Of a DNA stretch of 64,000 bases, positions 1-8,823 are shown in pieces (position 1 is the first letter of the stretch; the number at the start of each line of letters is the position of its first letter). The stretch covers positions 558,001-622,000 of the forward strand of contig JADKDK010000001.1 of assembly GCA_016718385.1 (NCBI GenBank). Direction: 5' to 3'. Position numbers and translations under genes: made by a program. The DNA comes from Gammaproteobacteria bacterium. GTDB lineage: Bacteria > Pseudomonadota > Gammaproteobacteria > Pseudomonadales > UBA5518. The notes beneath the pieces were generated by a model. The model was not told the origin of the DNA. It searched no databases and saw only the letters and a list, made by a program, of their open reading frames with translations.

Positions 1-236
1 GCCGACTGCACCGAGGCGTGGTCGCCCACATCGGCAGGCGCCGCGACGGCCGGCACCCCGAGTGCCCTGATCTCCGCCGCCACGGCCTCGGCGCGCTCGG
101 CCACGAAATCGTTGACCGCCACGCCGCCCGCGTTGTGGCGCGCCAGTGCCAGCGCGATGGCGCGGCCAGCGCCCTGGCCGGCGCCGGTGACGAATGCGAA
201 CTGGCCGCCGAGGTCCAGCGGATCTTTTCCAATCAT
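1..236 (-). CDS. SDR family oxidoreductase, N-terminal part (runs off window)
   Basis: Only the first 78 residues are inside the window. The start ATG (complement of 234-236) is preceded by a good AAGGAG ribosome site. Residues 17-24 read TGAGQGAG, the glycine-rich cofactor loop of classical short-chain dehydrogenases, and an Asp near residue 43 after the second beta strand suggests NAD(H) preference. The family oxidises or reduces hydroxyl/keto groups. In this acyl-CoA neighbourhood a 3-hydroxyacyl-CoA dehydrogenase role, as in MFE-type SDRs, is plausible but unproven because the catalytic Ser-Tyr-Lys lies outside the window. It is divergent from the MDR gene at 455 and shares a palindromic control region with it. 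Confidence 0.85.
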   Translation of the reverse strand, partial: MIGKDPLDLGGQFAFVTGAGQGAGRAIALALARHNAGGVAVNDFVAERAEAVAAEIRALGVPAVAAPADVGDHASVQS

Positions 237-348
237 CTCAGATCTCCTTGCTCCAGATTCCGTGCGCGGCGCGCGTAGCGCAGCACGGGCGCCGCCCTGG
301 CGTCGCGGGCGAGGACGAGGGTCGGGCCTGCCAGCACGGCCCGATCGA

Positions 349-399
349 TTGACTCGCAACTGAGGATTCAGCATATTCGGAACATGCCGAATACGTCAA
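349..399. promoter_or_regulatory. Divergent promoter region with a palindromic operator
   Basis: Positions 374-380 (TATTCGG) and 387-393 (CCGAATA) form a perfect 7-bp inverted repeat around a 6-base spacer. Rightward, TTGACT (349-354), 17 bases and CATATT (372-377) form a plausible sigma70 promoter. Leftward, the complement of 394-399 reads TTGACG, followed after 18 bases by TATGCT. The palindrome therefore covers the -10 regions of both promoters, where a TetR/MarR-like repressor could silence both genes. The promoter elements are read by eye. Confidence 0.5.
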
Positions 400-454
400 A
401 ACAATGCCTTTGTGCCGGGCAGCTTCGCGTCGTCGATGACGTGGCGATGCAACG

Positions 455-1498
455 ATGAAAACCTGTGTCTCCCGTACGCCCGAGGGCGTGGATTCCCTCG
501 TGATCGAGGACAGGCCGGCGCCCGGCCCGCTCGGGCCGGGACAGGTCCGCATTGCCATGCGGGCTGCGTCGATCAACTATCGCGATTTCCTGGCCCTGTC
601 CGGTGCGATCGGAGTGCGCGGACCCGAAGGACTGATCCCGTGCTCGGACGGCGCGGGCGAGGTCATCGAGACGGCGCCCGATGTGCGGCGGCTCGGGGTC
701 GGCGATCGCGTGGCGCTCGTTTTCAATCCCGACTGGATCGGCGGACCCTGGCAGGCCACAACCGGCGTGCTGTGCCGCGGCAGCGGCCTGCCCGGCGTGA
801 TGCAGGAGGAAATGGTCGTGCACCAGGGCGAAGCGGTCGTGTTGCCGCAACACCTGGATTTCGGGGAGGGGGCCGCCCTGCCATGCGCGGGAGTGACTGC
901 GTGGCACGCACTGTGCGGCGCGACACCGTTGCTGCCGGGCATGTCGGTATTGCTGCAGGGTGGCGGTGGCGTCTCGGTCTTCGCATTGCAGTTCGCCAAG
1001 CTGTTCGGCGCGCGCGTGATCATGACATCTTCCAGTCCGGAGCGTTGCGCGCGCCTCAGGAGCCTCGGTGCCGACGAGACCATCGACTACGTCGCGCAAC
1101 CGCAGTGGGACACCGCGGTGCGGGCGCTCACCGGCGGGCACGGTGTGGACCTGACGGTGGAGGTCGGTGGCGCGGCAACGATCGATCGCTCGGTCGCCGC
1201 GACGCGCCGGGGTGGCCGGGTTGCGCTCGTGGGCCTGCTGACCGGGATGCCCGCTGCTGTTGCATCCCTGTTTTCCGCCGGTGCCAGCATCAGTCCCGTC
1301 ATGGTCGGCAGCCGCGATGACTTCGAGGCGATGAACCGTGCCATCGATTTTCACCAACTGCGACCCGTGATCGACAGCCGCTACGGCTTCGAGCAATTGC
1401 CCGAAGCATTGCGCCATCTGCAGAGCGGCCGGCACATGGGCAAGATCGTTATCGACTTCCAGCGATCAGCGGCGCGATCGTCGGCCCGAGCACTCTAG
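455..1498 (+). CDS. Zinc-independent MDR (quinone oxidoreductase-like) alcohol dehydrogenase
   Basis: 347 residues, the usual length for medium-chain reductases. The N-terminal GroES-like half has NYRDFL (41-46) and a PCSDGAGEV segment (62-70); the Rossmann half has the GGGGVSVFA loop near 169-177 and LGADETIDY near 204-212. The catalytic-zinc cysteine position is replaced by NYRD and no structural-zinc Cys cluster is visible. It therefore fits the zinc-free NADPH quinone/enoyl reductase branch, which reduces activated C=C or C=O bonds. The alpha/beta hydrolase follows after 17 bases, so the two are probably co-transcribed. The substrate cannot be read from sequence. Confidence 0.88.
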   Translation: MKTCVSRTPEGVDSLVIEDRPAPGPLGPGQVRIAMRAASINYRDFLALSGAIGVRGPEGLIPCSDGAGEVIETAPDVRRLGVGDRVALVFNPDWIGGPWQATTGVLCRGSGLPGVMQEEMVVHQGEAVVLPQHLDFGEGAALPCAGVTAWHALCGATPLLPGMSVLLQGGGGVSVFALQFAKLFGARVIMTSSSPERCARLRSLGADETIDYVAQPQWDTAVRALTGGHGVDLTVEVGGAATIDRSVAATRRGGRVALVGLLTGMPAAVASLFSAGASISPVMVGSRDDFEAMNRAIDFHQLRPVIDSRYGFEQLPEALRHLQSGRHMGKIVIDFQRSAARSSARAL

Positions 1499-1515
1499 TC
1501 ACCGGGGAAGGCGAC

Positions 1516-2313
1516 GTGGAGACGGTTTTCACGATCCGTGTCGCAGGCGCCGATTTTCACGCGCACCGGCAGGGCGACACGCCCCGCGCCGTCTTCCTGC
1601 ACGGCTTTGGCGGCGACCTCCATACGTGGGATGGCGTGTGCTCGGAGCTGGCAGGCGCTGTCCCGGCGCTGCGCTACGACCTGCGTGGTTTCGGCCGGTC
1701 GGTGAGCCAAGATGACGCACCGTTCAGCCACGCCGACGATCTGCTGGCCATCCTAGACGCGACGGGCATCGGGCAATGCGACCTGGTCGGTGTATCGATG
1801 GGCGCCGGCATTGCGCTGAACTTCACGCTCGACCATCCCGGGCGGGTACGAAACCTGGTCCTCATCAGTCCCGGCCTGGTCGGTTGGGAATGGTCCGCGG
1901 GCTGGCGGAGCCTGTGGCGCCCCATCGTCGCCGCGGCGCGCGCGGGGGCAATCGACGAGGCCCGGCGCCTGTGGTGGCAGCATCCGTTGTTTGCATCGAC
2001 CCGCAGCAGCGCCGGCGGGCAGGCGCTGTTCGATTCGATCATGCGCTTTTCCGGCGCCCAATGGATCCGCGACAACCACCGATTGATGCTGCCGGATGTC
2101 GAGCGACTGTGCTTGCTCGACGCGCGCACGCTGCTGCTGACGGGCGGCCGTGACCTGGAGGATTTCAGGTTGATTGCCGACCTCGTCGCGGCGAGCGCGC
2201 GCGCGGTGCAGCGCGTCGAACTGCCCGGTGCGGGTCACCTGCTCCACCTGGAGGCCCCGGCCGTCTGTGCCCGCCAGCTGCTCGCGTTCCTGCGCGCAAC
2301 CCCCCCGCCGTAG
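1516..2313 (+). CDS. Alpha/beta-fold hydrolase
   Basis: 265 residues with a complete hydrolase triad by pattern: oxyanion HGFGG at 29-33, nucleophile elbow GVSMG with Ser94, an acidic residue near 213 (GGRD) and His near 241 in GAGHLLHLEAP. The order and spacing match the esterase / C-C bond hydrolase / 3-oxoadipate lactonase group. It lies 17 bases after the MDR gene and converges on the acyl-CoA ligase. In a ring-degradation context it could hydrolyse a lactone or a meta-cleavage product, but the sequence does not separate these from a general esterase. Confidence 0.88.
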   Translation: METVFTIRVAGADFHAHRQGDTPRAVFLHGFGGDLHTWDGVCSELAGAVPALRYDLRGFGRSVSQDDAPFSHADDLLAILDATGIGQCDLVGVSMGAGIALNFTLDHPGRVRNLVLISPGLVGWEWSAGWRSLWRPIVAAARAGAIDEARRLWWQHPLFASTRSSAGGQALFDSIMRFSGAQWIRDNHRLMLPDVERLCLLDARTLLLTGGRDLEDFRLIADLVAASARAVQRVELPGAGHLLHLEAPAVCARQLLAFLRATPPP

Positions 2314-2328
2314 GTGGTGCGCCGGCAA

Positions 2329-3804
2329 TCAGTTCGTGCGCTCGAGGAGTTTGCGCACGGCCGGTCGATCGACCTTGAACGACATGGCCGTCCTCGGCAG
2401 GGCGTCGACGAAGCGCCAGACCACGGGTATGTGGGTGGCGGGCACGTGATCGCGCAAATGCGCCTCGAGCTCGGCGGCACCGGTCTGCGGCGAATCCGGC
2501 GCGAGTTGCACCAGGGCTCCCGGTACCTGGCCCAGTCGCTTGTCCGCCAGTCCGATCACGGCTGCCGCCGACACGCCGGGGTGCAGCAGCAGCGCGCGCT
2601 CGATCGTTTCGGGCAGCAGCTTGAAACCGCCGCGAATGATCGCCCCGTCGGCGCGACCGCGGAGAAACAGGAAACCGTCCTCGTCGATCACCGCGACGTC
2701 CGAGGTATGGATCCAGTCAGGACCGACGCGTGGCGAGATCACTTGCAGGATGCCCTCCGCGCCGGGCGGCAGGACGGCCCCGCTGACGGGATCGACTACG
2801 CGCAGCTGTGCCCCTGGCAGGGCACGCCCCACGCTGCCGAGCTTGGTCCTGCCCCACGTGGCATGGAGCTCGGGCGTCATTGCCGCTACCGGTCCGGCGA
2901 ACTCGGTGGCGCCATAGGACAGCAGGATGGGCACGCCATAGCGCTCCTCGAAGGCCCTCTGCACTTCCGGTGCCAGGGGCGCGGCCCCCGCTCCCATGTA
3001 CCGCAGGCAGTCCAGGTCGGCGGGCGGGATGCCGGCATCCAGCACCATCTGGAAGCCGGCCGGCGGCAGACCACCCGTCGCGGGGCGAAAGCGCAACAGG
3101 TGATCGTGCCAGCCGGCCAGGCTGAAGCGGTCCAGCAGCACCGCTCGTTGCCCGTTCAGCAGCGCCGGCAACGTGGAATAGAGGCCGGAAATATTGCCTA
3201 CCGGGAAATACAGCAGGGCCGGGGGTGCCGCTGCCGGATCGCCGGAATCCATCGCGCGTGGCGCGACGATGAACCTGGCGATCGTTGCGTAGCTCAGCCG
3301 GAAGGGCTTCGGCGGGCCGGTGGTGCCGCTGGTCAGGATTTCCACCTGAGGGGGGAGCGTGGCGTCGCCCGGGCGTCGCGCGTGCTCGAGGCCGGGCAGT
3401 GAACAGGCATCCATTTCCCGCAGTGCGATCGCCGCGATGCCACTGGAGCGCGACTCGGCCAGGATCGTCTCCGGGAAATCCTCGGCGGCGGCTACCAGCA
3501 CCGAGGGCTCGATCTCCGCGAGTTCGCGCGCAATGGCGGTTGCCGACTGGAACGGATACACCATGCGAATCGTGCAGCGCCCGGCGATCATGCCGAGCAG
3601 GGCGGCCAGGGCAGAGGGTCGGTTGCGGGCCACGAACGCGACCCTTGCGCCCGGACCGGCACCGCTGGCGAGGATCAGCTCGCCGACGCGCTCGCCCACC
3701 CGGCGCATCTCGCCCCAGCTGATCCAGCGTTTCCGGAACTCGATCGCCGGCTGTTCCGCGGGGCGTGCCAGTGCCGCTGCGCTCAGTTGCCCGAGGTCTT
3801 CCAT
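2329..3804 (-). CDS. AMP-binding acyl-CoA synthetase/ligase
   Basis: 491-residue ANL-superfamily enzyme that activates a carboxylic acid as acyl-AMP and then acyl-CoA. The phosphate loop LTSGTTGPPK is at about 158-167. YGATEF follows in the middle, then TSD and RGRAD before the C-terminal domain. The catalytic lysine region reads LPRTAMSFKVDR, where Phe replaces the usual Gly before the Lys; the Lys itself is kept. It is slightly short for the family and has no membrane segment. It is divergent from the ferredoxin reductase gene at 3884. The substrate is unknown. Confidence 0.88.
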   Translation of the reverse strand: MEDLGQLSAAALARPAEQPAIEFRKRWISWGEMRRVGERVGELILASGAGPGARVAFVARNRPSALAALLGMIAGRCTIRMVYPFQSATAIARELAEIEPSVLVAAAEDFPETILAESRSSGIAAIALREMDACSLPGLEHARRPGDATLPPQVEILTSGTTGPPKPFRLSYATIARFIVAPRAMDSGDPAAAPPALLYFPVGNISGLYSTLPALLNGQRAVLLDRFSLAGWHDHLLRFRPATGGLPPAGFQMVLDAGIPPADLDCLRYMGAGAAPLAPEVQRAFEERYGVPILLSYGATEFAGPVAAMTPELHATWGRTKLGSVGRALPGAQLRVVDPVSGAVLPPGAEGILQVISPRVGPDWIHTSDVAVIDEDGFLFLRGRADGAIIRGGFKLLPETIERALLLHPGVSAAAVIGLADKRLGQVPGALVQLAPDSPQTGAAELEAHLRDHVPATHIPVVWRFVDALPRTAMSFKVDRPAVRKLLERTN

Positions 3805-3831
3805 GCGCGCTTTACATTCCCTGCCGTTGCA

Positions 3832-3859
3832 TCGACCATACTCAGCAACGTTGTATAGT
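3832..3859 (+). promoter_or_regulatory. Promoter and CAACGTTG palindrome upstream of ferredoxin reductase
   Basis: TATAGT (3854-3859) is a good -10, with a weak -35 TCGACC (3832-3837) 16 bases upstream. A dyad centred on CAACGTTG (3846-3853), flanked by ACT (3840-3842) and AGT (3857-3859), overlaps the -10, as expected for a repressor site. Read by eye and short, so tentative. Confidence 0.35.
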
Positions 3860-3883
3860 GCTTTGAGGAAAAATCAAATAGCT

Positions 3884-5107
3884 GTGAACACGAACACTGT
3901 TACGGTCATCATCGGGGCAGGGCAGGCGGGTTGTGACCTGGCCACGGCATTGCGCCAGCAAGGTTATGCGGGGCGCATTATCCTGCTGGGCGAGGAGCCG
4001 GTGCCGCCTTACCGTCGTCCGCCCTTGTCGAAGACCTATCTCGCGGGAGACATCGGCGAGGAAGCGCTCTACATCAAGCCCCGCGCGGCCTATGCGAAGC
4101 AGGATATCGATCTGCGCACCGGCGTGCGCGTGACCGCCATCGACCGGCAGGCGCATACCGTCAGTCTGGACAACGGCGAGCGCATCGCGTACGACAAGCT
4201 GGCGATCACGACCGGCGGGCGTCCGCGGCTACTGCCGCTGGCGGGCGCCGACAAGCCGAACGTGCATTACGTCCGGACCCTCGAGGACATCAACCGTCTG
4301 CGCGCGCACTTCGCGCCGGGGCGCCGCCTGGTCATCATCGGTGGCGGGTACATCGGCCTGGAAGCTGCCGCCGTGGGCATCAAGAAGGGCCTCGCGGTCA
4401 CGCTGGTCGAGGCATTGCCGCGCCTGCTGGCGCGCGTGACCGGCCCGGAGCTCTCGCAGTATTACGCCGGCGTGCACCGCCGTCACGGCGTGGACATACG
4501 CCTCGGCGCGGGGGTCGAGGCGCTGGAGGGCGGGGAGCAGGTGGAATTCGTCGTGCTGCAGGATGGCACCCGGCTGCCCGCGGACCTGGTGATCGTCGGT
4601 ATCGGCCTGGTCCCGAACACGGAACTGGCCGAACAGGCTGGCCTGGAAGTCGACAACGGCATCATCGTTGACCTCTACGCGCAGACCAGCGATCCCGATA
4701 TCGTCGCTGCCGGCGATTGCACGAACCACGACAACGGCTTCCTCGGGCGCAGGCTTCGCCTGGAGTCCGTGCCCAATGCGAGTGAACAGGGGCGCGTGGC
4801 CGCCGCGTCGATTTGCGGGCAGCGGGTGGCCCATGCCGGTGTGCCCTGGTTCTGGTCGGACCAGTACGACCTCAAGCTGCAGATGGTGGGCCTGTCGCAG
4901 GGCCATGATCGCGTGGTCATCCGCGGTTCGATGGACGCGGACTCCTTTGCCGCGTTCTACCTGCAGGAGGGCGTGGTCATCGCTGTCGATGCGGTGAATC
5001 GCCCGCAGGACTTCATGGTGGGCAAGAAGATGGTCGCCGCCAGGCTGAAGGCGGACCCCGCAACGCTCGCCGACGAAATCGTCGTGCTCAAGTCGCTCGT
5101 CGCCTGA
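3884..5107 (+). CDS. FAD-dependent ferredoxin reductase (rhodocoxin/putidaredoxin-reductase type)
   Basis: 407 residues from a GTG start; the open frame continues upstream, but homology begins here and GAGGA lies ahead. FAD loop GAGQAG at 11-16, active-site stretch PPYRRPPLSK (41-50), NAD(P) loop IIGGGYIG at 151-158 and a late GD FAD motif. These match oxygenase-coupled reductases such as PdR and ThcD, which pass electrons from NAD(P)H to a [2Fe-2S] or [3Fe-4S] ferredoxin for a P450 or ring hydroxylase. Two P450 genes (33.3 and 37.4 kb) and a ferredoxin (34.6 kb) are in the window, so it could serve them, although it is not in their operons. Confidence 0.92.
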   Translation: MNTNTVTVIIGAGQAGCDLATALRQQGYAGRIILLGEEPVPPYRRPPLSKTYLAGDIGEEALYIKPRAAYAKQDIDLRTGVRVTAIDRQAHTVSLDNGERIAYDKLAITTGGRPRLLPLAGADKPNVHYVRTLEDINRLRAHFAPGRRLVIIGGGYIGLEAAAVGIKKGLAVTLVEALPRLLARVTGPELSQYYAGVHRRHGVDIRLGAGVEALEGGEQVEFVVLQDGTRLPADLVIVGIGLVPNTELAEQAGLEVDNGIIVDLYAQTSDPDIVAAGDCTNHDNGFLGRRLRLESVPNASEQGRVAAASICGQRVAHAGVPWFWSDQYDLKLQMVGLSQGHDRVVIRGSMDADSFAAFYLQEGVVIAVDAVNRPQDFMVGKKMVAARLKADPATLADEIVVLKSLVA

Positions 5108-5128
5108 CGGGGAAAAGCGGCCAGCGGC

Positions 5129-6409
5129 GTGACCCCGACAGCGTATGCGCGCGTGCTGCTCGGCTCCCTGGGGCGCGAAGAGCTTCAGCCGGCAGATGAC
5201 AAGCGCGGCGCCGCCCTGCTGTGGGCACAATCCGGTGCGATGTGGCTCAGCGGACATGCCGACGGTCCGGCGCGAAGCTGCCCGGCACCGCTCGCCGCCT
5301 GCGCCCAGGGCGCGTGGCTGGCGTTGTCGGCGCTTCGTCCGCGGCACTGCGATCCGCGTTTCGATGCCTACCGCCTGCTCGGCGAGCGCGCCGCGATCGC
5401 GGGCCTCGGTCGACGCGGTCGCGTGTCTGCCGGGGGGGGCTGCCACCTGCTCGACACCGCCGACGGCGCGCTGGCTCTGAACCTCGCCCGCGACGACGAC
5501 CACGAACTGCTGCCCGCGTGGCTGGAGCAGCCGGTGGCGGGCATGGGAGAGCTTGCCGAAATCCTGCGCGCTCGCCCGACGATGGCGCTGGTGCAGCGCG
5601 CGCGGCTGCTCGGTCTCGCCGCCGCTGCGCTGGTTGCGCCGCGGCCGCGCCGGGCGTGGTTTCACGCCAGGCGCCACGCCCCGGCGAGGCGCGAAGGCCG
5701 CGATGCGCCGCTGGTGATCGATCTGAGCTCGCTGTGGGCGGGGCCGCTGTGCGCACAGCTCCTGGCGGGCTGCGGCGCACGTGTCATCAAGGTCGAGAGC
5801 ACGGCCCGTCCCGACGGTGCGCGTCGCGGGCCGGCGCGGTTCTACGATCTGCTGAATGTCGGCAAGGAAAGCGTCGCGCTGGATTTCCGCGACCCGGCCG
5901 ATCGCAAGCGGTTGCACGCGCTGCTCGCACAGGCCGATATCGTCATCGAATCCGCCCGCCCGCGGGCGCTCGAGCAGCTCGGGATCCACGCCGCGCAACT
6001 GCTCGTCGCGCGCCCCGGGATGGTGTGGCTCGGTATCACCGGCTACGGTCGCCGCGCGCCCATGCGCGACTGGATTGCCTACGGCGACGACGCGGGCGTG
6101 GCGGCGGGGCTCGCCTGGCTCATGGGGGGCGTGGAGGGCGACCCGGTTTTCTGCGCCGATGCCATCGCCGATCCATTGGCCGGTCTGCACGCCGCAGCGC
6201 TGGCGCTGGCGGCTTGGCTGGACGGCGGCGGGCAGTTGCTGGATATTGCGTTGCACGACGTCGCGGCGTTCTCTGCCGGCGCCGCCCGCGAGCCGGACCC
6301 GGGTGTGGTACCGGCGGCTGAGGTGGCATTGCCGCTCGCGCGCGTGGCGTGCGAGCGAGCCGCCGAACCGGGCGTCGACACGGCGCGCGTGTTGCGCGAA
6401 TTCACGTGA
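5129..6409 (+). CDS. CaiB/BaiF-type CoA transferase with apparently permuted domain order
   Basis: 426 residues, GTG start, 21 bases after the reductase. The sequence that normally opens a class III CoA transferase (VIDLSS...AGP, then ARVIKVE) occurs only at about 196-223. The expected catalytic Asp is in YGDD at 319-321, after which the protein ends within about 105 residues. The first 185 residues (for example ADGALALNLARDDDHELLPA) resemble the small C-terminal domain of ordinary family members. I infer a circular permutation or a reassembled half. It should move CoA between acids. It is co-transcribed with an amidohydrolase and a crotonase that is also unusual. Confidence 0.8.
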   Translation: MTPTAYARVLLGSLGREELQPADDKRGAALLWAQSGAMWLSGHADGPARSCPAPLAACAQGAWLALSALRPRHCDPRFDAYRLLGERAAIAGLGRRGRVSAGGGCHLLDTADGALALNLARDDDHELLPAWLEQPVAGMGELAEILRARPTMALVQRARLLGLAAAALVAPRPRRAWFHARRHAPARREGRDAPLVIDLSSLWAGPLCAQLLAGCGARVIKVESTARPDGARRGPARFYDLLNVGKESVALDFRDPADRKRLHALLAQADIVIESARPRALEQLGIHAAQLLVARPGMVWLGITGYGRRAPMRDWIAYGDDAGVAAGLAWLMGGVEGDPVFCADAIADPLAGLHAAALALAAWLDGGGQLLDIALHDVAAFSAGAAREPDPGVVPAAEVALPLARVACERAAEPGVDTARVLREFT

Positions 6410-6421
6410 GGGTGTGCCGCC

Positions 6422-7879
6422 TTGTCCGTCACTGAAGCGGGGAGCCGCGACGACGCATCGTTGCTGATCCGGCGCGCCCTGCTGCCACAGCGGGGGTTGT
6501 TCGACCTGCGCATCGCCGGCGAGCGGATCGTGGCGCTCCAGACGCAACTGGAGCCATGCGCCGGCGAACGCATCATCGATGCGCGCGGCAACGTGCTGCT
6601 GCCGGGACTCCACGATCATCACCTGCACCTGTTCGCGAGCGCGGCGGCGCGTGCCTCGGTGCCGTGCGGGCCGCCGGCCGCGCACGACGAGCCATCGCTG
6701 CGCGAGGTGCTTGCCCGGCACTGCGCGCAGGGCGAGGGCTGGGTTCGCGGCATCGGCTTTCACGAGAGTGCCTGCGCGCAGCTCGACCGGCACTGGCTCG
6801 ACGCCGTCTGTGCCGAGCGGCCCGTGCGCATCCAGCATCGCAGCGGCATGCTGTGGGTGCTCAACTCCTGTGGGCTGGCGCAACTGCGCATGGCGCCGGG
6901 CGAACGCCTGCCTGCGGGCGCCGAGCGGGCGGCGAACGGCGAATTGACCGGCCGCTTTTTCGATCTCGATGCGTGGCTCGGCGCGCGGCTGCCCAGGGCC
7001 TGGCCGTCGCTGCGCGACGTGTCGGCCGAACTGGCGCGCCACGGCATAACCGCGGTGACCGATGCCGGCGCCGGCAACGGGCAGGCGGCCTGGGAGGCCC
7101 TGTGTGGCGCCAGCGCGCGCGGGGAACTGGTGCAGCGCGTGCTGGTGATGGGCAACGAGGAACTGGCGGTGTCGGCACGCGCATCGCCGGGGCGTGTCGA
7201 GGTCGGGCCGCTGAAAATCTACCTGCGCGAGGTCGAGCTGCCGGAGCTCGAGGCACTGGTGCTGCGCGTGCGGTCGGCGCACGCGCAGGGACGCGCCGTT
7301 GCATTTCACTGCGTGACGCGGGTCGAACTGGCCTTTGCGCTGGCCGCGCTGGCGCAAGCGGGAACGCTGCCCGGCGATCGCATGGAACATGCGGCGATCG
7401 CCGACGAGCACGCACTGCAGGCGCTGGCGGCGCTCGGGGTGACGGTGGTCACGCAGCCGCAATTCATCGCGGAGCGCGGAGATCAATACCTGCGCGACGT
7501 GGAGGCGCTGGACATCCCGTTGCTGTACCGCGGTGCCGGGTTCCTGCGCGGCGGTGTGGCGCTTGCCGCGGGCAGCGATGCGCCCTATGGATCGACCGAT
7601 CCGTGGGCCGCCATGCGCGCGGCCCTCGGGCGGCGCACGCGCGACGGCGTACAGCTGAACGCCGGCGAATGCCTGCAACCGGCGCAGGCCATCGCCCTGT
7701 TCGCCGGGGATCTGCACCGGCCCGCGAGCGGCTTGCGTGAGCTCGCCGTCGGCCAGCCCGCGGACTTGTGCCTGCTCGATGTGTCCTGGGAGGATCTGTG
7801 CGCCGATCCCGATGCGCGTCACGTGGCGCTCACGGTCTGCGCGGGGCGGATCGTCTACGCGGCGGCACGCCATGCATAG
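6422..7879 (+). CDS. Amidohydrolase family 3 protein (YtcJ-like)
   Basis: 485 residues from a TTG start 12 bases after the CoA transferase; no better start is seen. The beta-sandwich N-terminus leads to PGLHDHHLHL (61-70), the D-x-H-x-H metal site. A lysine/His region lies mid-protein and a late GSDAPYGSTDPW motif carries the conserved Asp. These are marks of cytosolic metal-dependent hydrolases acting on cyclic amides, esters or N-acyl groups. The substrate is unknown. The downstream crotonase start overlaps its stop by 8 bases, so these genes are translationally linked. Confidence 0.88.
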   Translation: MSVTEAGSRDDASLLIRRALLPQRGLFDLRIAGERIVALQTQLEPCAGERIIDARGNVLLPGLHDHHLHLFASAAARASVPCGPPAAHDEPSLREVLARHCAQGEGWVRGIGFHESACAQLDRHWLDAVCAERPVRIQHRSGMLWVLNSCGLAQLRMAPGERLPAGAERAANGELTGRFFDLDAWLGARLPRAWPSLRDVSAELARHGITAVTDAGAGNGQAAWEALCGASARGELVQRVLVMGNEELAVSARASPGRVEVGPLKIYLREVELPELEALVLRVRSAHAQGRAVAFHCVTRVELAFALAALAQAGTLPGDRMEHAAIADEHALQALAALGVTVVTQPQFIAERGDQYLRDVEALDIPLLYRGAGFLRGGVALAAGSDAPYGSTDPWAAMRAALGRRTRDGVQLNAGECLQPAQAIALFAGDLHRPASGLRELAVGQPADLCLLDVSWEDLCADPDARHVALTVCAGRIVYAAARHA

Positions 7880-8777
7880 GGCAATCATCGCGAGCGTGAG
7901 CGAGCTGCCGCGCGATCCGCAGTGGCTGGGATCCCGGCCCTGTCCCGTGATTGGCTACGGAGCGGGTGAAGCGAGCGCGTCAGCGGATGTGCTGGTGCCC
8001 GACCTCGCCGCGGCGCATGCCATCGAGAAGCGGGTGCTGGCCTGGCCCGTCGCATCGATGACACTGGTGCAGGTGCTGCGCAGCACCGCGCTGCTGCCCG
8101 CCGCGCAGGCGCTCGATGTCGAATCGATGGCCTTTGCGACCCTGCAGGGTGGCGAGGAATTCGCTGCCTGGCAGCGCAGCGCCAGGCGCGGTCCGCCGCT
8201 GCCTGTGCAGGCGGGCGATCCGCTGTTGCTCAGCCGCGACGGAGCGGTGATCGAGGCCGTGCTCAACCGCGCCGGCACGCGCAACGCCATCAGTGTCGAA
8301 ATGCGTGACGCCTGGGTCGAGGCCCTGCAGCTGCTCGAGGCGGACGAGTCGGTCGCGGAGCTGCGGTTCAGGGCGCTGGGCGCCTGCTTCAGCGTCGGCG
8401 GCGAGTTGCACGAGTTCGGGCTCGCTCCGGATCCGGCAACCGCGCACTGGGTGCGCACGGTGCACAGCCCCGCGCGCCTGCTGGCCAGGCTGGGCACACG
8501 AGTGAGCTTTTTCGTGCACGGGGCATGCATCGGTTCGGGCATCGAACTGCCGGCATTCGCCGCGCGGCTCGTCGCGCACCCCGAAACCTTCTTCCAGCTG
8601 CCGGAACTCCAGATGGGGCTGATTCCCGGCGCGGGCGGCACGGTGAGCATTGCGCGGCGCATCGGGCGCCAGCGCACGGCGTGGATGGTCCTGACGGGCC
8701 GGCGGATCACCGCGCGCACGGCCCTGGAGTGGGGACTGGTCGATGCGCTTGTCGACGTGAGCTCAGCGCCACCGTGA
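7872..8777 (+). CDS. Enoyl-CoA hydratase/isomerase family protein, permuted architecture
   Basis: 301 residues; the ATG overlaps the amidohydrolase stop. The crotonase core (DGAVIEAVLNR, the oxyanion segment CFSVGGELHEF, GACIGSGIELPAF, LQMGLIPGAGG) begins only near residue 120 and the protein stops right after GLVDALVD, without the usual C-terminal helices. The N-terminus instead carries WPVASMTLVQVLR and LDVESMAFATLQGGEEFAAW, which look like those C-terminal helices. It is therefore probably a circularly permuted crotonase, or a fusion of halves. Likely reaction: hydration or isomerisation of an enoyl-CoA. It works next to a similarly rearranged CaiB. Confidence 0.82.
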   Translation: MHRAIIASVSELPRDPQWLGSRPCPVIGYGAGEASASADVLVPDLAAAHAIEKRVLAWPVASMTLVQVLRSTALLPAAQALDVESMAFATLQGGEEFAAWQRSARRGPPLPVQAGDPLLLSRDGAVIEAVLNRAGTRNAISVEMRDAWVEALQLLEADESVAELRFRALGACFSVGGELHEFGLAPDPATAHWVRTVHSPARLLARLGTRVSFFVHGACIGSGIELPAFAARLVAHPETFFQLPELQMGLIPGAGGTVSIARRIGRQRTAWMVLTGRRITARTALEWGLVDALVDVSSAPP

Positions 8778-8823
8778 TGCGCGCATGCGCCGTTGCAGGC
8801 AAATTCCTTTTCCTGGACAGTCA

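Noticed and set aside
3359..3883. N-terminal extension of the ferredoxin reductase
   Set aside because: The upstream in-frame sequence is antisense to the acyl-CoA ligase and shows no homology; the FAD motif begins right after the GTG at 3884.
4229..7888. A very long antisense open frame (over 1,200 codons) opposite the reductase, CaiB and amidohydrolase genes
   Set aside because: In high-GC DNA antisense frames stay open by composition. It has low-complexity Arg/His/Gln-rich sequence, no domain motif, and the sense strand holds four clear enzymes.
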